A stretch of 64,000 nt of DNA, taken from NCBI GenBank assembly GCA_031769625.1, contig JAUIMM010000178.1, forward strand, positions 29,034,001-29,098,000, given 5' to 3'. The position numbers were made by a program, and so were the translations under genes. The stretch's first letter is position 1. Every line of letters begins with the position of its first letter. Below, piece by piece: positions 1 to 11,133 of this stretch. The notes beneath the pieces are model-generated. The model did not search any database, had not been told where the DNA came from, and saw nothing but the letters and a program-made list of their open reading frames with translations. Source of the stretch: Taudactylus pleione. Taxonomy: Eukaryota > Chordata > Amphibia > Anura > Myobatrachidae.

Positions 1-289
1 TGTTTGCTTAAAGGAGCCTAACACACATTAAATAAACAACTCAATCTTAAATAGCAATCATTGAATGCTCCAAAATGAAATTAAAAAGTTGCTCCTTCCA
101 AGTCCACTTTTTCTATTTGTTCTTAGCTGGCTCAGTATTGTGACTCAGATGTCTCATGGAGCCTCAAGACTGCTGCAGGGATAGTCTTGAGGATCCATGA
201 GAAAGTGTTTCCCAGCTATTTTGGTGAAAAACCATTTCTGATTTTGTGGATATCCCATATGAAAGACCACAACTCAAGCTCAAACTCTG

Positions 290-839
290 GGGGTCAATCA
301 GACCCACTTGCGAGCGGCAGAATGCTTGCAAGCGGGTCGATGTTCCCCACTGCGCATGCGCACGATGGAGGGAGCTCCGTCGTGCGCATGCGCGAGACCC
401 GGCGAGCAACGGGCTCACCATCGCTCCGGGTCTCGCACCAAAGGGGGCGTGCTGTCGATGTTGATTGACAGCACGCCCCCTTTGGTGGGCGTGCCGGGGG
501 CGTGCCTGCCAGATAGAGGCGTTCCCATGGGAACGCCTACCATCTCAAGCCGGCCCCACTTACATCACTAGTGATGTTAGTGGGAGTGATTTTGGCTCTG
601 ATAGAGCCAAAATCACTCCAGGGCTGGCGGCAGCGAGACCCTACCGCAGGGTCTCCATCGCAAGCCCGATGGTCGTGATGGTCAAGACCATCGCGACCAT
701 CATCATGGACGCTCGCTATAGCTGTGGGTGGTAACACACAGCTATGCGAGCGTCCATGAGGACGCTCCAAAAAAAGGTAGGAGGGCCCTGATTCAGAGCG
801 AGCGCTCTGGTCATGGTGTTCAGCTCTGAATCAGGCCCT
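290..839. mobile_element. Harbinger-like 550-bp MITE, copy 1
   Basis: Starts GGGGTCAATCAGACCC and ends GCTCTGAATCAGGCCCT, with CTG on each side (287-289 and 840-842). A CTG 3-bp duplication fits the CWG target of PIF/Harbinger elements. The same element, also 550 bp and also flanked by CTG, lies at 60196-60745. The interior is GC-rich and full of hairpins: GCGCATGCGC palindromes near 352-392, a GCACGCCCCCTTTGG inverted pair near 435-485, and a right-end hairpin at 783-839. No coding capacity is seen. The enzyme family is inferred from duplication length only. Confidence 0.8.
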
Positions 840-864
840 CTGCTCAAACTTTTGAATACACTTG

Positions 865-1094
865 GGGGTCTATTTATTAAGTTGTGTTAGGAGATAAAGT
901 GAACAGTGATAAGGTACCAGCCAATCAGCTCCTAACTGCCATTTTTCAAACACAGTTTGTGACATAGCAGTTAGGAGCTGATTAGCTGGTACCTTATCAC
1001 TGTTCACTTTATCTCCTAACACAGCTGTGACATGGTAGTTAGGAGCTGATTGGCTGGTACCTTATCACCTAACACAGCTTAGTAAATAGACCCC
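865..1094. mobile_element. Foldback MITE with TCTATTTA ends
   Basis: Left end GGGGTCTATTTATTAAG pairs with right end CTTAGTAAATAGACCCC. Inside, a block containing AGTTAGGAGCTGATT and GGTACCTTATCAC occurs three times in alternating orientation, so the element is an inverted repeat with a partial duplication. It has no coding content. Related ends occur at 2814-2965 and 27346-27520. Confidence 0.75.
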
Positions 1095-1262
1095 TTGGTG
1101 TCTTTGCAATAATTGTGTTGAGTCACAATACTGAGCCAGCAAAGAACAAAGAGAAAAAGTTGACTCGGAAGGAACAACTTTTTAATTTCATTTTGGAGCA
1201 TTCAATGGTTGTTATTTAAGATTTAATTGTTTATTTCATGTGTGTTAGGTTCCTTTAAGGAA

Positions 1263-2813
1263 ACCATTCATAAGGACTCATTAATATCCCAAAAAGGAGT
1301 GCAATTATATACATTGTTCTGTTTAGATGGTTTGTTCTGGGGTGATTGAGACCACTCCAGTATATTTTGCTGCACCTATTTGTATGGAGCAATGTTTTTT
1401 CTAATTGTTTTGTACTTTCATGGGCGTGGTCTAATGTAAGGAGGCAAGGCCATGCCCCTCACAAATTGTTTTGAAAAAAATAGTATTTGCTGCAATGAGA
1501 AACTCCACAAGGGAGCGGCATGTGCCCCTTAGCCAGGGGAAAATCTAGGAGGAGGGGCGATAAGTGTGATCACTCTCCCTCTGCACAGCCAAAGGAGACT
1601 GCTGCTGATCAGTGGCAGCAGCATCCTTGGACCCACCACAGCCCAGCACACAGCAGTGTGTGCTGGGCAGGGGGGACATAGATTGCTGCCGCCTACAGGT
1701 AAAGGAGGGAGAGGAATGAGTGGGAAACATGGGTCCCCGTCGAGCAACTCCATCAAGCTGGAACCCAGGTAATAAGTAACCACTCCCTCCCTCTCTGCAC
1801 CCCGATGAGACTTGCAAATGTCATTGGAGTCCCCTGGCCCCCCATTAATGTGTGTAATCCACCTGCATCCAAAACGTCGGCAAGTATATATTTGCTATAA
1901 CTAAAATGTATATTTTCTCTGAACATCTTTGCCTAAGTTTAGGTTTCACAGAGTAAAACAATAGGTTTACCTGAATGGATTGTGCCTTCTTTACCTTCAT
2001 GTAATCCATACTGCATTAAACAAATATATATTTTACATGGCAAAATTATAAATAGATGCTAACATTATATCATCTTAAGGCTATAGCTTTACATTTCAGT
2101 AGAACATAATCTAGCTACAATACAAAACTTGCTAAAACAAAGGTCACAGAAGAAGATTTACTAAAAAAAACAGACACACTAATCATATGCTACAGAGATA
2201 TCTGCTTTGTCTTTCACTTATCTTTTTGTGTTTCTGCTGCAGTCATTCTCTGTCATGTCATAATATAAGTTCAGTTATTTAAATATATATCATAGATTGC
2301 TCAATATAACAAGTACCCTGTTGTGGAGCCTTAAAGTATTATCAAAGATCAAGCATAGTCGAGAGATGGATTGATGTCTTATTGATGACAAGTGAAAAAT
2401 GATATGATAGCGTTTAACATATAAAAAGCACATTACAAAAATATTTTCAATATAGCCTAAAAAAACTGGTCATTAATCAAATGTTATGAGATATTCTCAC
2501 CATGTTGTCATGGGAACTTTTGAATATTTCATTTAAAGAGAATATTGTGTTTTTATTTACGTCTCAATTTTCCTGACTTCATTCTTAAAGTTCATATTCT
2601 TAAAGTTCATCCTAGTAATAGTTCCACATTACAGTAAGGTAAAAATAAAACAGCTACAATAACAAAGGGGTTTGTTATAAAGCAATTATGTATTTTATAT
2701 AGTATAGTGAAGTCAGATTTTGCACATTTGCATGTAGCATGTGCTCTTTTTGTACTGTAGCTGAGGGAGCATAGAAAACCACAGATTTGGTTTACAAGTG
2801 CAGTGAATCTAGG
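1263..2813. other. Non-coding, no clear feature
   Basis: Mostly AT-rich unique-looking DNA. A GC-richer patch at about 1420-1830 contains local palindromes (for example around GCCCAGCACACAGCAGTGTG at 1641) and may be an old hAT-like remnant, but I could not define its ends. The short open frames here have no recognisable domain. Confidence 0.5.
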
Positions 2814-2965
2814 AGGGTATATTTACTAAAAGTTGATTTTATCGATTTTGATCAAATTAAAATGGATCAAAATGGATCAACATCGATGTGTTTATGAGGC
2901 TAAATCACACATTTACTAACAGACAATTCAAATTGATAAAAATCGACCTTAAGTAAATATACCCC
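2814..2965. mobile_element. Short MITE with GGGTATATTTACTAA ends
   Basis: About 150 bp bounded by GGGTATATTTACTAA and TTAAGTAAATATACCCC. The interior is AT-rich with ATCGATTTTGATC-type inverted pairs. There is no coding content. The end type matches the element at 27346-27520 and resembles that at 865-1094. Confidence 0.7.
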
Positions 2966-4344
2966 TTGCTCTCTTCAAAAGTATATCCAAGTATTGTGCC
3001 ACTGGTTTTCTTTTGAGACACTCTGCAATTGCCAATGGGAAGTGGTGGGTCTCCCCTATTACTCCATTTTTACTTTTGTAATGGCTATTCATCTACTTGT
3101 ATAAGCAATTCAGAGGTGATTTTCAGGAGTGTTATGCATATAGTAATTAACAATATAGCTCTCACTTTACTAAACTCTTTAAAATACCTTTTGAAAGTTA
3201 GGTGATTTTTAGAGAATTAGCGATTAATTAGGAAATAATTAATGTAGATAACCAAACCCATTCGTATCTGGAATTCCAGTCTAAAGAAATTAATTTCTAA
3301 TATTTTGTGTAAATTATATTGCTCTATAATCTTCTTCCCCACATTAAATTCATGGTCCTTTTCTTTGCAGTTGTCAGATAACCTTTTGAAAAGACCAATT
3401 CTTAATATAAAATAGTTTTCTTATTTATGTTAATAATGTTACTATGTAAAAAGAGACTAGGAAAAAATGAATCGTTAAACAATCGGCTTAAATTTAAAAC
3501 AATAAAATATTTTACACAGTTCTTGTAATTACAAATGACTAAATACAGCTGTAACATAAAATGGTCCAATAACATATTGGTCAAAGGGAAAAAACAGCAA
3601 TTTTTGCTCTAAAACTACAATATACAGTAATACACATTGTTTTTTACACAGTGCACCAATATACTCATAATAGTTTACAAGCTATTTCAGTTGAGACATA
3701 TAATGCCAAATGAAACATCTTTTCACGAATGCTTTAATATCTAATACATGCCAAACAACATAAACTCATAAGAATTGTTTATAGAAACTGCCTATTTTGA
3801 AATATCACTGCGGTTGACTTGTTTTGCAAGCATGCTTTTAAAAAGATTTTTTTATCTATATTCTGTTTTATTGATTTTCTTTTCTTGCCCTCTGAATATC
3901 ATGTGTGTTTCTATAGATGAAGTGGTGCCTCAGCTGTTTCATGCTGAATTTCCATTTTAAAGTGCTGCGGCTGTTATTCATGTTAAACCTGGCAAAGCAA
4001 TAGTAATGACAATAAACTCTCTGAACACAAGTTACCCTACTATTACTGGCTGCAGACTATTGGAAATATGAAAAAAACTTTAAACTTTTTTATGGAATGA
4101 AACATCATTTTGGAATCCTAACTGGTATTTGTGCATCCAAAACATATAAATACTTAGGTATGTAAAATGTTTCCAGATATCTAATTGCTTACATAAATCT
4201 ATTATATACTCTGCCTTAGATCAAAGCCACATCAAACCTACATCTGTATTATGATAGCATTTTAGAAAACTTTTATAACAACTATTGAAAAGGAAAAAGG
4301 GTTGTCTTGTAATACAATACACTTTGGACTATTTCATGGAACTG
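2966..4344. other. AT-rich non-coding stretch
   Basis: No repeat ends, RNA gene or gene-like frame recognised. Open frames up to ~60 codons are what AT-rich random sequence gives. Confidence 0.5.
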
Positions 4345-4943
4345 AGGACCTCATTCAGAGCCGCTCGCTATTTGCGGTCATTCGTTTTAAAAAAAGGGGT
4401 GGCTATTCAAGTGAACCGTTCGCACTTTGCGGTCTGTTCACGCCTCTAAGTCTGAACGAGCGAGCAAAACTTGCGGTCGAAATTTTGAAAAATACACCCC
4501 CTTGCCGCTCGCACCATACGTCATGTCCGCTATTTATTAGATTAATCGAGTACATCGTACAGCGTATGAACTGCTCGCTATTCTTGTGGTTGGTTTTTTC
4601 AACTGCTATTTTGCGAGCAGTTCTGACTTTAAAAAAACCAAGTGACGTGGTCAATGACGCTGCTGTATTAATTATGCACTCCCTTAAAATGCCCGTTTTG
4701 ACCTTTAAGCACGCCTGCGTTCTGATCTCCACTCCCCGTTTTCAAGCACCTTCCCCTGTTACCACCCACATACGCCTCCTCCTGTCACTCAAAGTAGCAG
4801 GCATTCGCTATTCAGCGAACAAACGATTTTTGGCCGCACTGACTGGTTCGCGCATGCGTATTACAAACCGTACGCATGCGCAGTTGTGCAAACATCGCTC
4901 AGTGCGAACGTGCGGCCGCTTACGAGCGGCTCTGAATCAGGCC
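4345..4943. mobile_element. Harbinger-like MITE, 599 bp
   Basis: Ends AGGACCTCATTCAGAGCCGC and GCGGCTCTGAATCAGGCC are inverted copies, flanked by CTG at 4342-4344 and 4944-4946. The interior has repeated CGCTATT and TTTGCGGTC motifs near the left end and a hairpin around CGCATGCGTA near 4855-4880. A 255-codon frame across this element (4302-5069) also runs through the adjoining repeat; it has no domain and I regard it as chance. The element is related in end sequence, though not in length, to the copies at 290 and 60196. Confidence 0.75.
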
Positions 4944-4952
4944 CTGTATGTA

Positions 4953-5231
4953 TATGGGTTGTGTGCTGACCCCCGTGTTTTGGTTTTGGATCTGTATCTC
5001 CTTCAAGGTTTTGGATCTGGATTTGGTTTTGCAAGCCACCCTCAAGTGTTTTGGATCTGGATTTTTTAAATAAAAAATAGATAAAAAGTTTTAAAAACAG
5101 CTAAAAGATCAGAATCGCGACCCGGATTTACCCGGATCTCCTCAAGAATTTAGAACCGCGACTCGGATTTACCCAAATTCATGAAATTTGGGTGGATTTG
5201 GTTTTGTGGAGAACCGAACCCCACATCTCTA
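4953..5231 (-). mobile_element. Internally deleted hAT-family remnant
   Basis: The left part (GTGTGCTGACCCCCGTGTTT followed by repeated TTTTGGATCTG) matches the ends at 41978 and, in reverse complement, at about 61560-61602 and 18600-18664. The right part ends CCCACATCTCTA, the reverse of the opposite hAT end at 57928. Both termini of the family are therefore present with almost everything between them missing, in reverse orientation. A clean duplication is not visible because the right flank is a TA-rich microsatellite. Confidence 0.65.
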
Positions 5232-5388
5232 ATATATATATACTGTATATTTTTATGACTGAATTGGCGAGTGCTTCTTTCCATACTTCTGGATACTTGG
5301 ATGTTATAATTAGGATCATGGACTGATCTTGGCAAGCACCCCCAAGTTGACACACCTGTGATGTGAGTGCGGAAGTTTTGTGGATATA

Positions 5389-7004
5389 CAGTGCATCCGG
5401 AAAGTATTCACAACGCTTCACTTTTTCCAGATTTTGTTATGTTACAGCCTTATTCCAAAATGGAATAAATTCATTTTTGTCCTCAAAATTCTACACATAA
5501 TACCCCATAATGACAACGTGTAAAAAGTTTTTTTTGCGATTTTTGCAAATTTAATTAAAAATAAAAAAACTAAGAGATCACACATACATAAGTATTCACA
5601 ACCTTTGCTCAATACTTTGTTGATGCACCCTTGGCAGCAATTACAGCCTCAAGTCTTTTTGAATATGATGTCACAAGCTTAGCACACCTATCTTTGGGCA
5701 GTTTTGCCCATTCCTCTTTGTAGCACTTCTCAAGCTCCATTAGGTTGGATGGTAAGCGTCAGTGCACAGCCATTTTCAGATCTCTCCAGAGATGTTCTAT
5801 TGTATTCAAGTCTTTGCTCTGGCTTGGCCACTCAAGGACATTCACAGAGTTGTCCTGAACCCACTCCTTTGATATCTTGGCTCTATGCTTAGGGTCATTG
5901 TCCTGCTGAAAGATGAACCGTCACCCCAGTCTGAGGTCAAAAGCGCTCTGGAGCAGGTTTTCATCCAGGATGTCTCTGTACATTGCTGCATTTGTCCTTC
6001 CCTCTATCCTGACTAGTCTACCAGTTCTTGCCACTGAAAAACATCCCCACAGGATGATGCTGCCACCATCATGCTTCACTGTAGGGATGGTATTGGCCTG
6101 GTGATGAGTGGTGGTGCCTGGTTTGCTCCAAACATGACACCTGGCATTCATGCCAAAGAGTTCAGTCTTGGTCTCATCAAACCAGAGAGTCCTTCGGGTG
6201 CATTTAGGCAAACTCCAGGTGGGATGCCATGTGCTTTTTACTAAGGAGTGGCTTCCGTCTGGCCACTCTACCATACAGGCCTGACTGGTGGATTGCTGCA
6301 GAGATGGTTATCCTTCTGGAAGGTTCTCCTCTCTCCACAGAGGAATGCTGTAGCTCTGACAGAGTGACCATCGGGTTCTTGGTCACCTCCCTGACTAGGG
6401 CCCTTCTCCCCTAATCACTCAGTTTAGACAGCCGACCAACTCTAGGAAGAGTCCTGGTGGTTCTGAATTTCTTCCATTTATGGATGATGGAGGCCACTGT
6501 GCTCACTGGGACCTTCAAAGCAGCAAATATTTTTCTGTACACTTCCCCAAATTTGTGACTCGAGACAATCCTGTCTCTAAGGTCTACAGACAATTTCTTG
6601 GACAGCATGCTTGATTTGTGCTCTGACATGCACTTTCAAGTATGGAACCTTATATAGACAGGTGTATGCCTTTCAAAATCATTTCCAATCAACTGAATTT
6701 ACCACAGGTGGATTCAAATTAAGCTGTAGGAATATCTCAAGGATGATCAGTGGAAACAGGATGCACCTGAGCTCAATTTTGAGCTTCATGGCAAAGGCCG
6801 TGAATACTTATGTACATGTTATTTCTTAGTGGTTTTTTTTATTAAATTTGCAAAAATCTAAAAAAAACTTTTTACATGTTGACATTATGGGGTATTGTGT
6901 AGAATTTTGACGACAAAAATGAATGTATTCCATTCTGGAATAAGGCTGTAACATAAGAAAATGTGGAAAAAGTGAAGCGTTGTGAATACTTTCCGGATGC
7001 ACTG
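5389..7004 (-). mobile_element. Tc1/mariner element, full length but mutated
   Basis: Perfect outer ends CAGTGCATCCGGAAAGTATT and its reverse complement, flanked by TA at 5387-5388 and 7005-7006, the Tc1/mariner target duplication. The ~200-bp inverted repeats each hold an outer and an inner direct repeat of AGTATTCACAAC type (5402 and 5591 on the left, about 6800 and 6980 on the right), i.e. the IR/DR layout known from many vertebrate Tc1 elements. Length is 1616 bp. The transposase is on the minus strand and broken. Confidence 0.93.
5600..6629 (-). pseudogene. Tc1 transposase, inactivated
   Basis: Reading from 6629 down: an N-terminal helix-turn-helix region (start MSEHKSSMLSKKLS, then VSTVASIIHKWKKF), a stop near 6411, a second region (VTKNPMVTLSELQ), then the catalytic part. 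DDE-type signatures seen are [10 protein letters not shown] near 6170, QQDNDPKH near 5905, and [11 protein letters not shown] near 5800, consistent with the DD34E triad of Tc1 enzymes. C-terminal region: YKEEWAKLPKD near 5715. Stops and frame changes occur at about 6411, 6240-6200, 5920 and 5755. In the family this enzyme cuts and rejoins element ends at TA sites; this copy cannot make a complete protein. Confidence 0.9.
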
Positions 7005-7036
7005 TATATATATACATATATATATATATGTGTGTG

Positions 7037-7666
7037 TGACACAGTCGGAATAGGGGTCCCTCTCCTGGGGTAGATGAGACTCCCCAGGAGTCTCATCTAC
7101 CCAAGGCGTGTGTAAAGACTCCCTCTTTACACACACAGCAGCCAGAGAGACAGGACACAAGTCTGGAGTTCTCATACAAACTGGTCGGCGCCCATCTTTA
7201 TTGTACCAAATGCATAAACAAAATAAATCATAAACAAAACCCTAGCCTATCTGGGCTCTAACTAGACAGTAGGTTCCCTCACTACCAGAACACTAAAAAA
7301 CAAGTTCACGTCCACAGTACTTACAGGTTTGTATTAACAGTGTCTCAGAGCAGGCTATCCTGCAGGACTACTCTTCCAGGTGTGAGAAACTCAGCCACAA
7401 CCAAACCCAGTTTATATTAGCCACTTCCAGGTGCAAGCCCTGTTGAGCCTGCTACCAGGCTGAAAGGGCCAATACCCGGAGTGGCCTGTGGATGGAGCCC
7501 TCCTTCTCCTCACATTCACATCCCCAGGACCCAAACCAGCTTTTCCAAAAGCCAATACTCTGGTCTGCTTACAAAATAGACTTCTCCTTGGAGTTTTTAG
7601 AACACATAGGCCAAAAACCTAGGACAAATGTACCTGCCATTGACCACTTTACCAGTGCTTCTATCA
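7037..7666 (-). repeat. 3' LTR of the Ty3 element
   Basis: Begins TGACACAGTCGG and ends CTTCTATCA on the plus strand, i.e. TG...CA on either strand. It is 630 bp against 590 bp for its partner. The extra ~40 bp is a 16-bp-arm palindrome at 7068-7102 (arm GGGTAGATGAGACTCC, 3-base loop) plus a few bases. It abuts the polypurine tract at 7671-7682, which marks it as the downstream LTR of a minus-strand element. Confidence 0.9.
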
Positions 7667-8957
7667 CATATCCCCCCCTTTGTTTCGACCTGTGGGGCGG
7701 AACAACCACACCCAAACAATGGACTCGTGACAAAGCATCTGCATTGGCCAGCTGGCTTTCTGGCCTGTGTTCTACCATAAATGTAAAGGTTTGTAATGCC
7801 AAGAACCATCACATTATTCTCGCATTATTGTGCTTGTTTTCTGACATCCACTTCAGAGGGGCATGGTCAGTGATCAATCTGAACTTTCTTCCCACCAAGT
7901 AGTACCTGAGAGTCTCTAACACCCACTTTAAGGCCAAAGCTTCTTTCTCAACCGTAGCATAGTTTCTTTCATGTACATTTCATTTCTGGCTTAAGAAGAA
8001 AATCGGGTGTTCTTCACCCTCTTTGATTTGGGACAGGACTGCTCTGATGCCTACAGTTAGTGGTACTGCAATGGTGGCAAAATTGGGTATAAACCTCCTA
8101 TAATACCCAGTGATCCCTAAGAAGGCTCTCACCTGCTTCTTTTTCAGGGATCGTGGCCAGTTTTGGATTGCCTCAATCTAATTGAGCTGTGGCTTTATCA
8201 AACCTCTGCCAATGCTGTAGCCAAGATATTTTACTTCTTCCATCCCCAGACAACACTTTTTTGGGTTGGCTGTCAAATCTGCCTTATAGATGGAATCCAA
8301 CACTGCTTGTACTCTGGGCAAGTGAGACTGCCAATCAGGACCATGAATGACCACATCATCCAGATAAGCAGCAGCATACTGTCTGTGGGGTCTTAGAATC
8401 CTATCCATCATTCTTTGAAAGGTAACAGGTGCCCCATGTAGCCCAAAGGGCAACATCTAGTATTGAGACAACCCCTCTGGTGCAGAATTAGTTGTCTTTT
8501 CTTTGGTGTTCTCAGTTAACGGCAATTGCCAATACCCTTTGGTTAAGTCAAAAGTAGTTAAATATCTGGCTGTCCCCAGCCTTTCAATTAGTTCGTCCAC
8601 CCTAGGCATAGGGTAAGCATTGAACTTTGACACATTGTTCAATTTCCGGAAGTCATTAAAGAAATGCACACTCCCGTCGGGCTATAGAATAAGCACAATG
8701 GGGCTTGACCACTCACTATGCGACTCTTCAATGACACCCAATTCTAACATTTTTCTAATTTCTTTAGATACTGACTTCCTTTGGGCTTCTGGTAACCTAT
8801 AGGGCTTTAGGTTAACCTTATCCCCTGGGTCAGTGATTATGTCATTTTTAATGACTGTGGCTTTTCCTCGTATGTCAGAAAACAGCACCCTATTTCTGAT
8901 AAGAAATTCCTTGACTTCCTGCTGTTGAACTGCTGACAGGTTTTTTGCCCTTGTCAA
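7569..8957 (-). pseudogene. Reverse transcriptase-RNase H of the Ty3 element
   Basis: Reading from 8957 down: an N-terminal RT region (PGDKVNLKPYRLPEAQRKSV, then GVIEESHSEWSSPIV), palm motifs DFRKLNNVSKFNAYPMPRVD and TTFDLTKGYWQ, then GLHGAPVTFQRMMDRIL and the catalytic YLDD box (AAAYLDDVVIHG near 8360). After LGYSIGRG come [17 protein letters not shown] and RNase H pieces FRLITDHAPLKWM near 7860 and RPESQLANADALSRV near 7750. Stops occur at about 8456 and 8178. The stretch between the RT thumb and RNase H looks short near 8060, suggesting an internal deletion. The family's role is to copy element RNA into DNA; this copy is dead. Confidence 0.9.
7671..7682 (-). promoter_or_regulatory. Polypurine tract of the Ty3 element
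   Basis: In element direction the sequence AAAGGGGGGGA sits four bases before the downstream LTR. In LTR retrotransposons such a tract is left uncut by RNase H and primes plus-strand synthesis. Its position fixes the orientation of the element. Confidence 0.75.
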
Positions 8958-10228
8958 TTCAGAAACAAGGGCCCTGGGGTTACTGGAGGGGCTTGGACAG
9001 CTGACAGAGCATCTCTATCCTTCCAGGGTTTTATAAGATTTACATGGTATATGTGTTCTGGCTTTCTATTCCCCGGCTGGTAAACTTTATAATTAACCTC
9101 CCCCACTTTTTCTAAAATTTCAAAGGGCCCTTGCCACTTAGCCAAAAGTTTACTTTCTACTGTGAGAATGAACACCAACACTCTGTCCCCAGGAGCAAAG
9201 ATGCGTAACAGAGCATTGCGATTGTATACCCTGTGCTGTGCCTGTTGGGCCTGTTCCAAGTGCTCTCTCACTATCGGCACCACAGCAGCAATTCTTTCTT
9301 GCATTTGGGAAACATGCTCAATAACGGTTTTATATGGACTGGACTGCCCCTTCCAGGTCTCTTTGGCAATGTCTAGTAACCTCCTTGGGTGTCTCCCATA
9401 TAACAAATCTAAATGTGAAAACCCGGTGGAGGATTGGGGAACCTCTCTTATGGCCAACACTAAATAAGGCAATAAGTAATCCCAATCTCTACCATCCTTG
9501 TCAACTACTTTTCTTACCATATGTTTTAACATCTTGTTAAACCTCTCCACTAACCCATCAGTTTGGGGGTGATAGACCGAAGTTCTTAACTGTTCAATTT
9601 TAAACAGGTCGCATAACTCTTTCATGACTTTTGACATAAATGGGGTACCTTGGTCAGTCAGTATTTCCTTAGGTATTCCCAACCTGCTAAAGACATGGAC
9701 TAACTTTCTAGCAATGGTCTTTGTGGATGTAATGTGCAATGGTATCGCTTCCGGGTACCTGGTAGCATAATCCATTATCACAAGAATATATTGATGGCCC
9801 CGGGCAGACTTCATTAAGGGTCCAACCAGATCCATAGCTATTCTTTCAAATGGCACCATAATAATGGGTAACGGGCCTAGTGGACTTTTAAAATGCAGTC
9901 TTGGAGCATGATACTGACATTCAGGGCAGGATGCACAATAGTCAGATACCTCTTTATGGACCCCAGGCCAGAAAAACCTCTGCAAAATTCACTCAGTGGT
10001 TTTCTCTACCCCTAGGTGACCTGCCGTTATATGACCATGAGCCAGATCTAACACTGTTCTTCTGTATGCTTTGGGAACTACTAATTGTTCCACAATATCT
10101 TCTCCTTTCGTAGTCACCTGATACAAGAAATCCTGACATACTGCTATGCGAGGATGTGACAACGGACTATCGGGGTCTATGGGTTTACCATCAATCACTT
10201 TGACATTCTCCCTATAGAGTAGGGTCAT
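8954..10228 (-). pseudogene. Integrase of the Ty3 element
   Basis: Starts within LLYRENVKVIDG near 10220. An HHCC zinc-binding region follows (LAHGHITAGHLGVEKTTE, an in-frame stop at 9986-9988, then CASCPEC). The catalytic core shows all three acidic residues: MDLVGPL near 9830, LTDQGTPF near 9640 and TDGLVERFNKML near 9550. The C-terminal part has the GPF-type module around KWQGPFEILEKV near 9120 and ends at LKPW-like IKPWKDRD. The frame closes at 8954 while the RT frame is already open, so a one-base shift joins or separates them. Position upstream of RT is the unusual trait. In the family this enzyme inserts the cDNA into the host chromosome. Confidence 0.92.
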
Positions 10229-10308
10229 TTAACTGCTCCATGGCAAAGACCTCTCTTCTGACCTCTAAATCAGGCAGATGATAAACTGGCTCAATAACAC
10301 TTCCCACC

Positions 10309-11016
10309 TCAGTGGCTGGGCACATCACTTGGTGAGCCACCATTATGCTCTGCATTCTCTAGTTCACCAATCATACTAGAAAAAGGGAACATCTCCAATC
10401 CTGAAGAAGCTTCCTCTGCTACTACATCAGTAACCTTCTCAAATCGGTCAGGGTGATTTACCTCTGTAAAGAATTGGCTTTCCCACAACTTCCAGAAGTG
10501 AGCAAAATCTCTCCCCAATATTGCATCATACATTAAGCCATGTATCAAACCCACAGAGACTACTGCAGAACCACATTGTTTTTCTATGTTCACTTCTGCA
10601 GTAACATAATCCCGGGTATCCCCATGTATGCAGGCCATACCAACAGTTTTCCCCTTACGCTTCAAGGGGTTCACCAGTTCAGCTTTCATAAGTGTAACCA
10701 GGCTTCCAGAATCTAACAGAGCCTCTACTCGGTTGCCTTCTACAGTGAGTACACACATGTGCTTATCTGTCTCAGCCTGCTGGTCAGCAGTACAGGCTGG
10801 CTGTGCAAACAAAGACATCCTGCAGTTAACATGAGCAGTATCACATTGCATAGGTTCAGAGGTAAGTGAACAATTAGCCGCAATATGGCCAAAACCACCA
10901 CACCGGAAACACTGAATCACACTTTTATCTAGACTTTTACAGGGTAGGAACCTTTCTGGCCCTGCTGGCCCATCTCCAGGTTCCACACCCCAGTCTTGAG
11001 TACATTCCACTGCCAA
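10309..11016 (-). pseudogene. Zinc knuckle and aspartic protease of the Ty3 element
   Basis: A 235-codon open frame. Near its start is one CCHC knuckle, CFRCGGFGHIAANC (C-x2-C-x4-H-x4-C), typical of the nucleocapsid end of Gag. About 80 residues later comes the protease active-site motif ALLDSGSLVTLM, then a flap-like region and ILGRDFAHF, the ILG-x-D signature of Ty3 proteases. The frame itself is unbroken but is cut off from gag upstream and integrase downstream by stops and shifts. In the family the protease cuts the polyprotein during particle maturation. Confidence 0.85.
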
Positions 11017-11133
11017 GCACCCTTTTCCCCTGTAACGGTCTTACCAGTGACAATGGGAGTTCACCGATGTACCATCGGGGCTCGGTGGGGCAAACTCATC
11101 AGCTCCTCAGCTGCCGCGTACTTCTCCACCAGT

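Larger units (their letters stand above)
1..1262. mobile_element. Long-terminal-inverted-repeat element, nested composite
   Basis: The first ~148 bases return as the reverse complement at about 1119-1262. Both arms share the blocks CTCAGTATTGTGACTCA and TTTCATTTTGGAGCATTCAA, with scattered mismatches. The interior holds no transposase, only two younger foldback elements (290-839 and 865-1094). This fits a non-autonomous DNA transposon with ~145-bp inverted ends. The superfamily is unclear because base 1 is the window edge, so the target duplication cannot be read. Confidence 0.75.

Noticed and set aside
4302..5069. 255-codon open frame on the plus strand
   Set aside because: It runs across a complete MITE (4345-4943) and into a hAT remnant. 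No domain, and composition follows the repeats, so it is a chance frame.
7492..7902. 136-codon plus-strand frame
   Set aside because: It is antisense to the RNase H region and LTR of the minus-strand Ty3 element.
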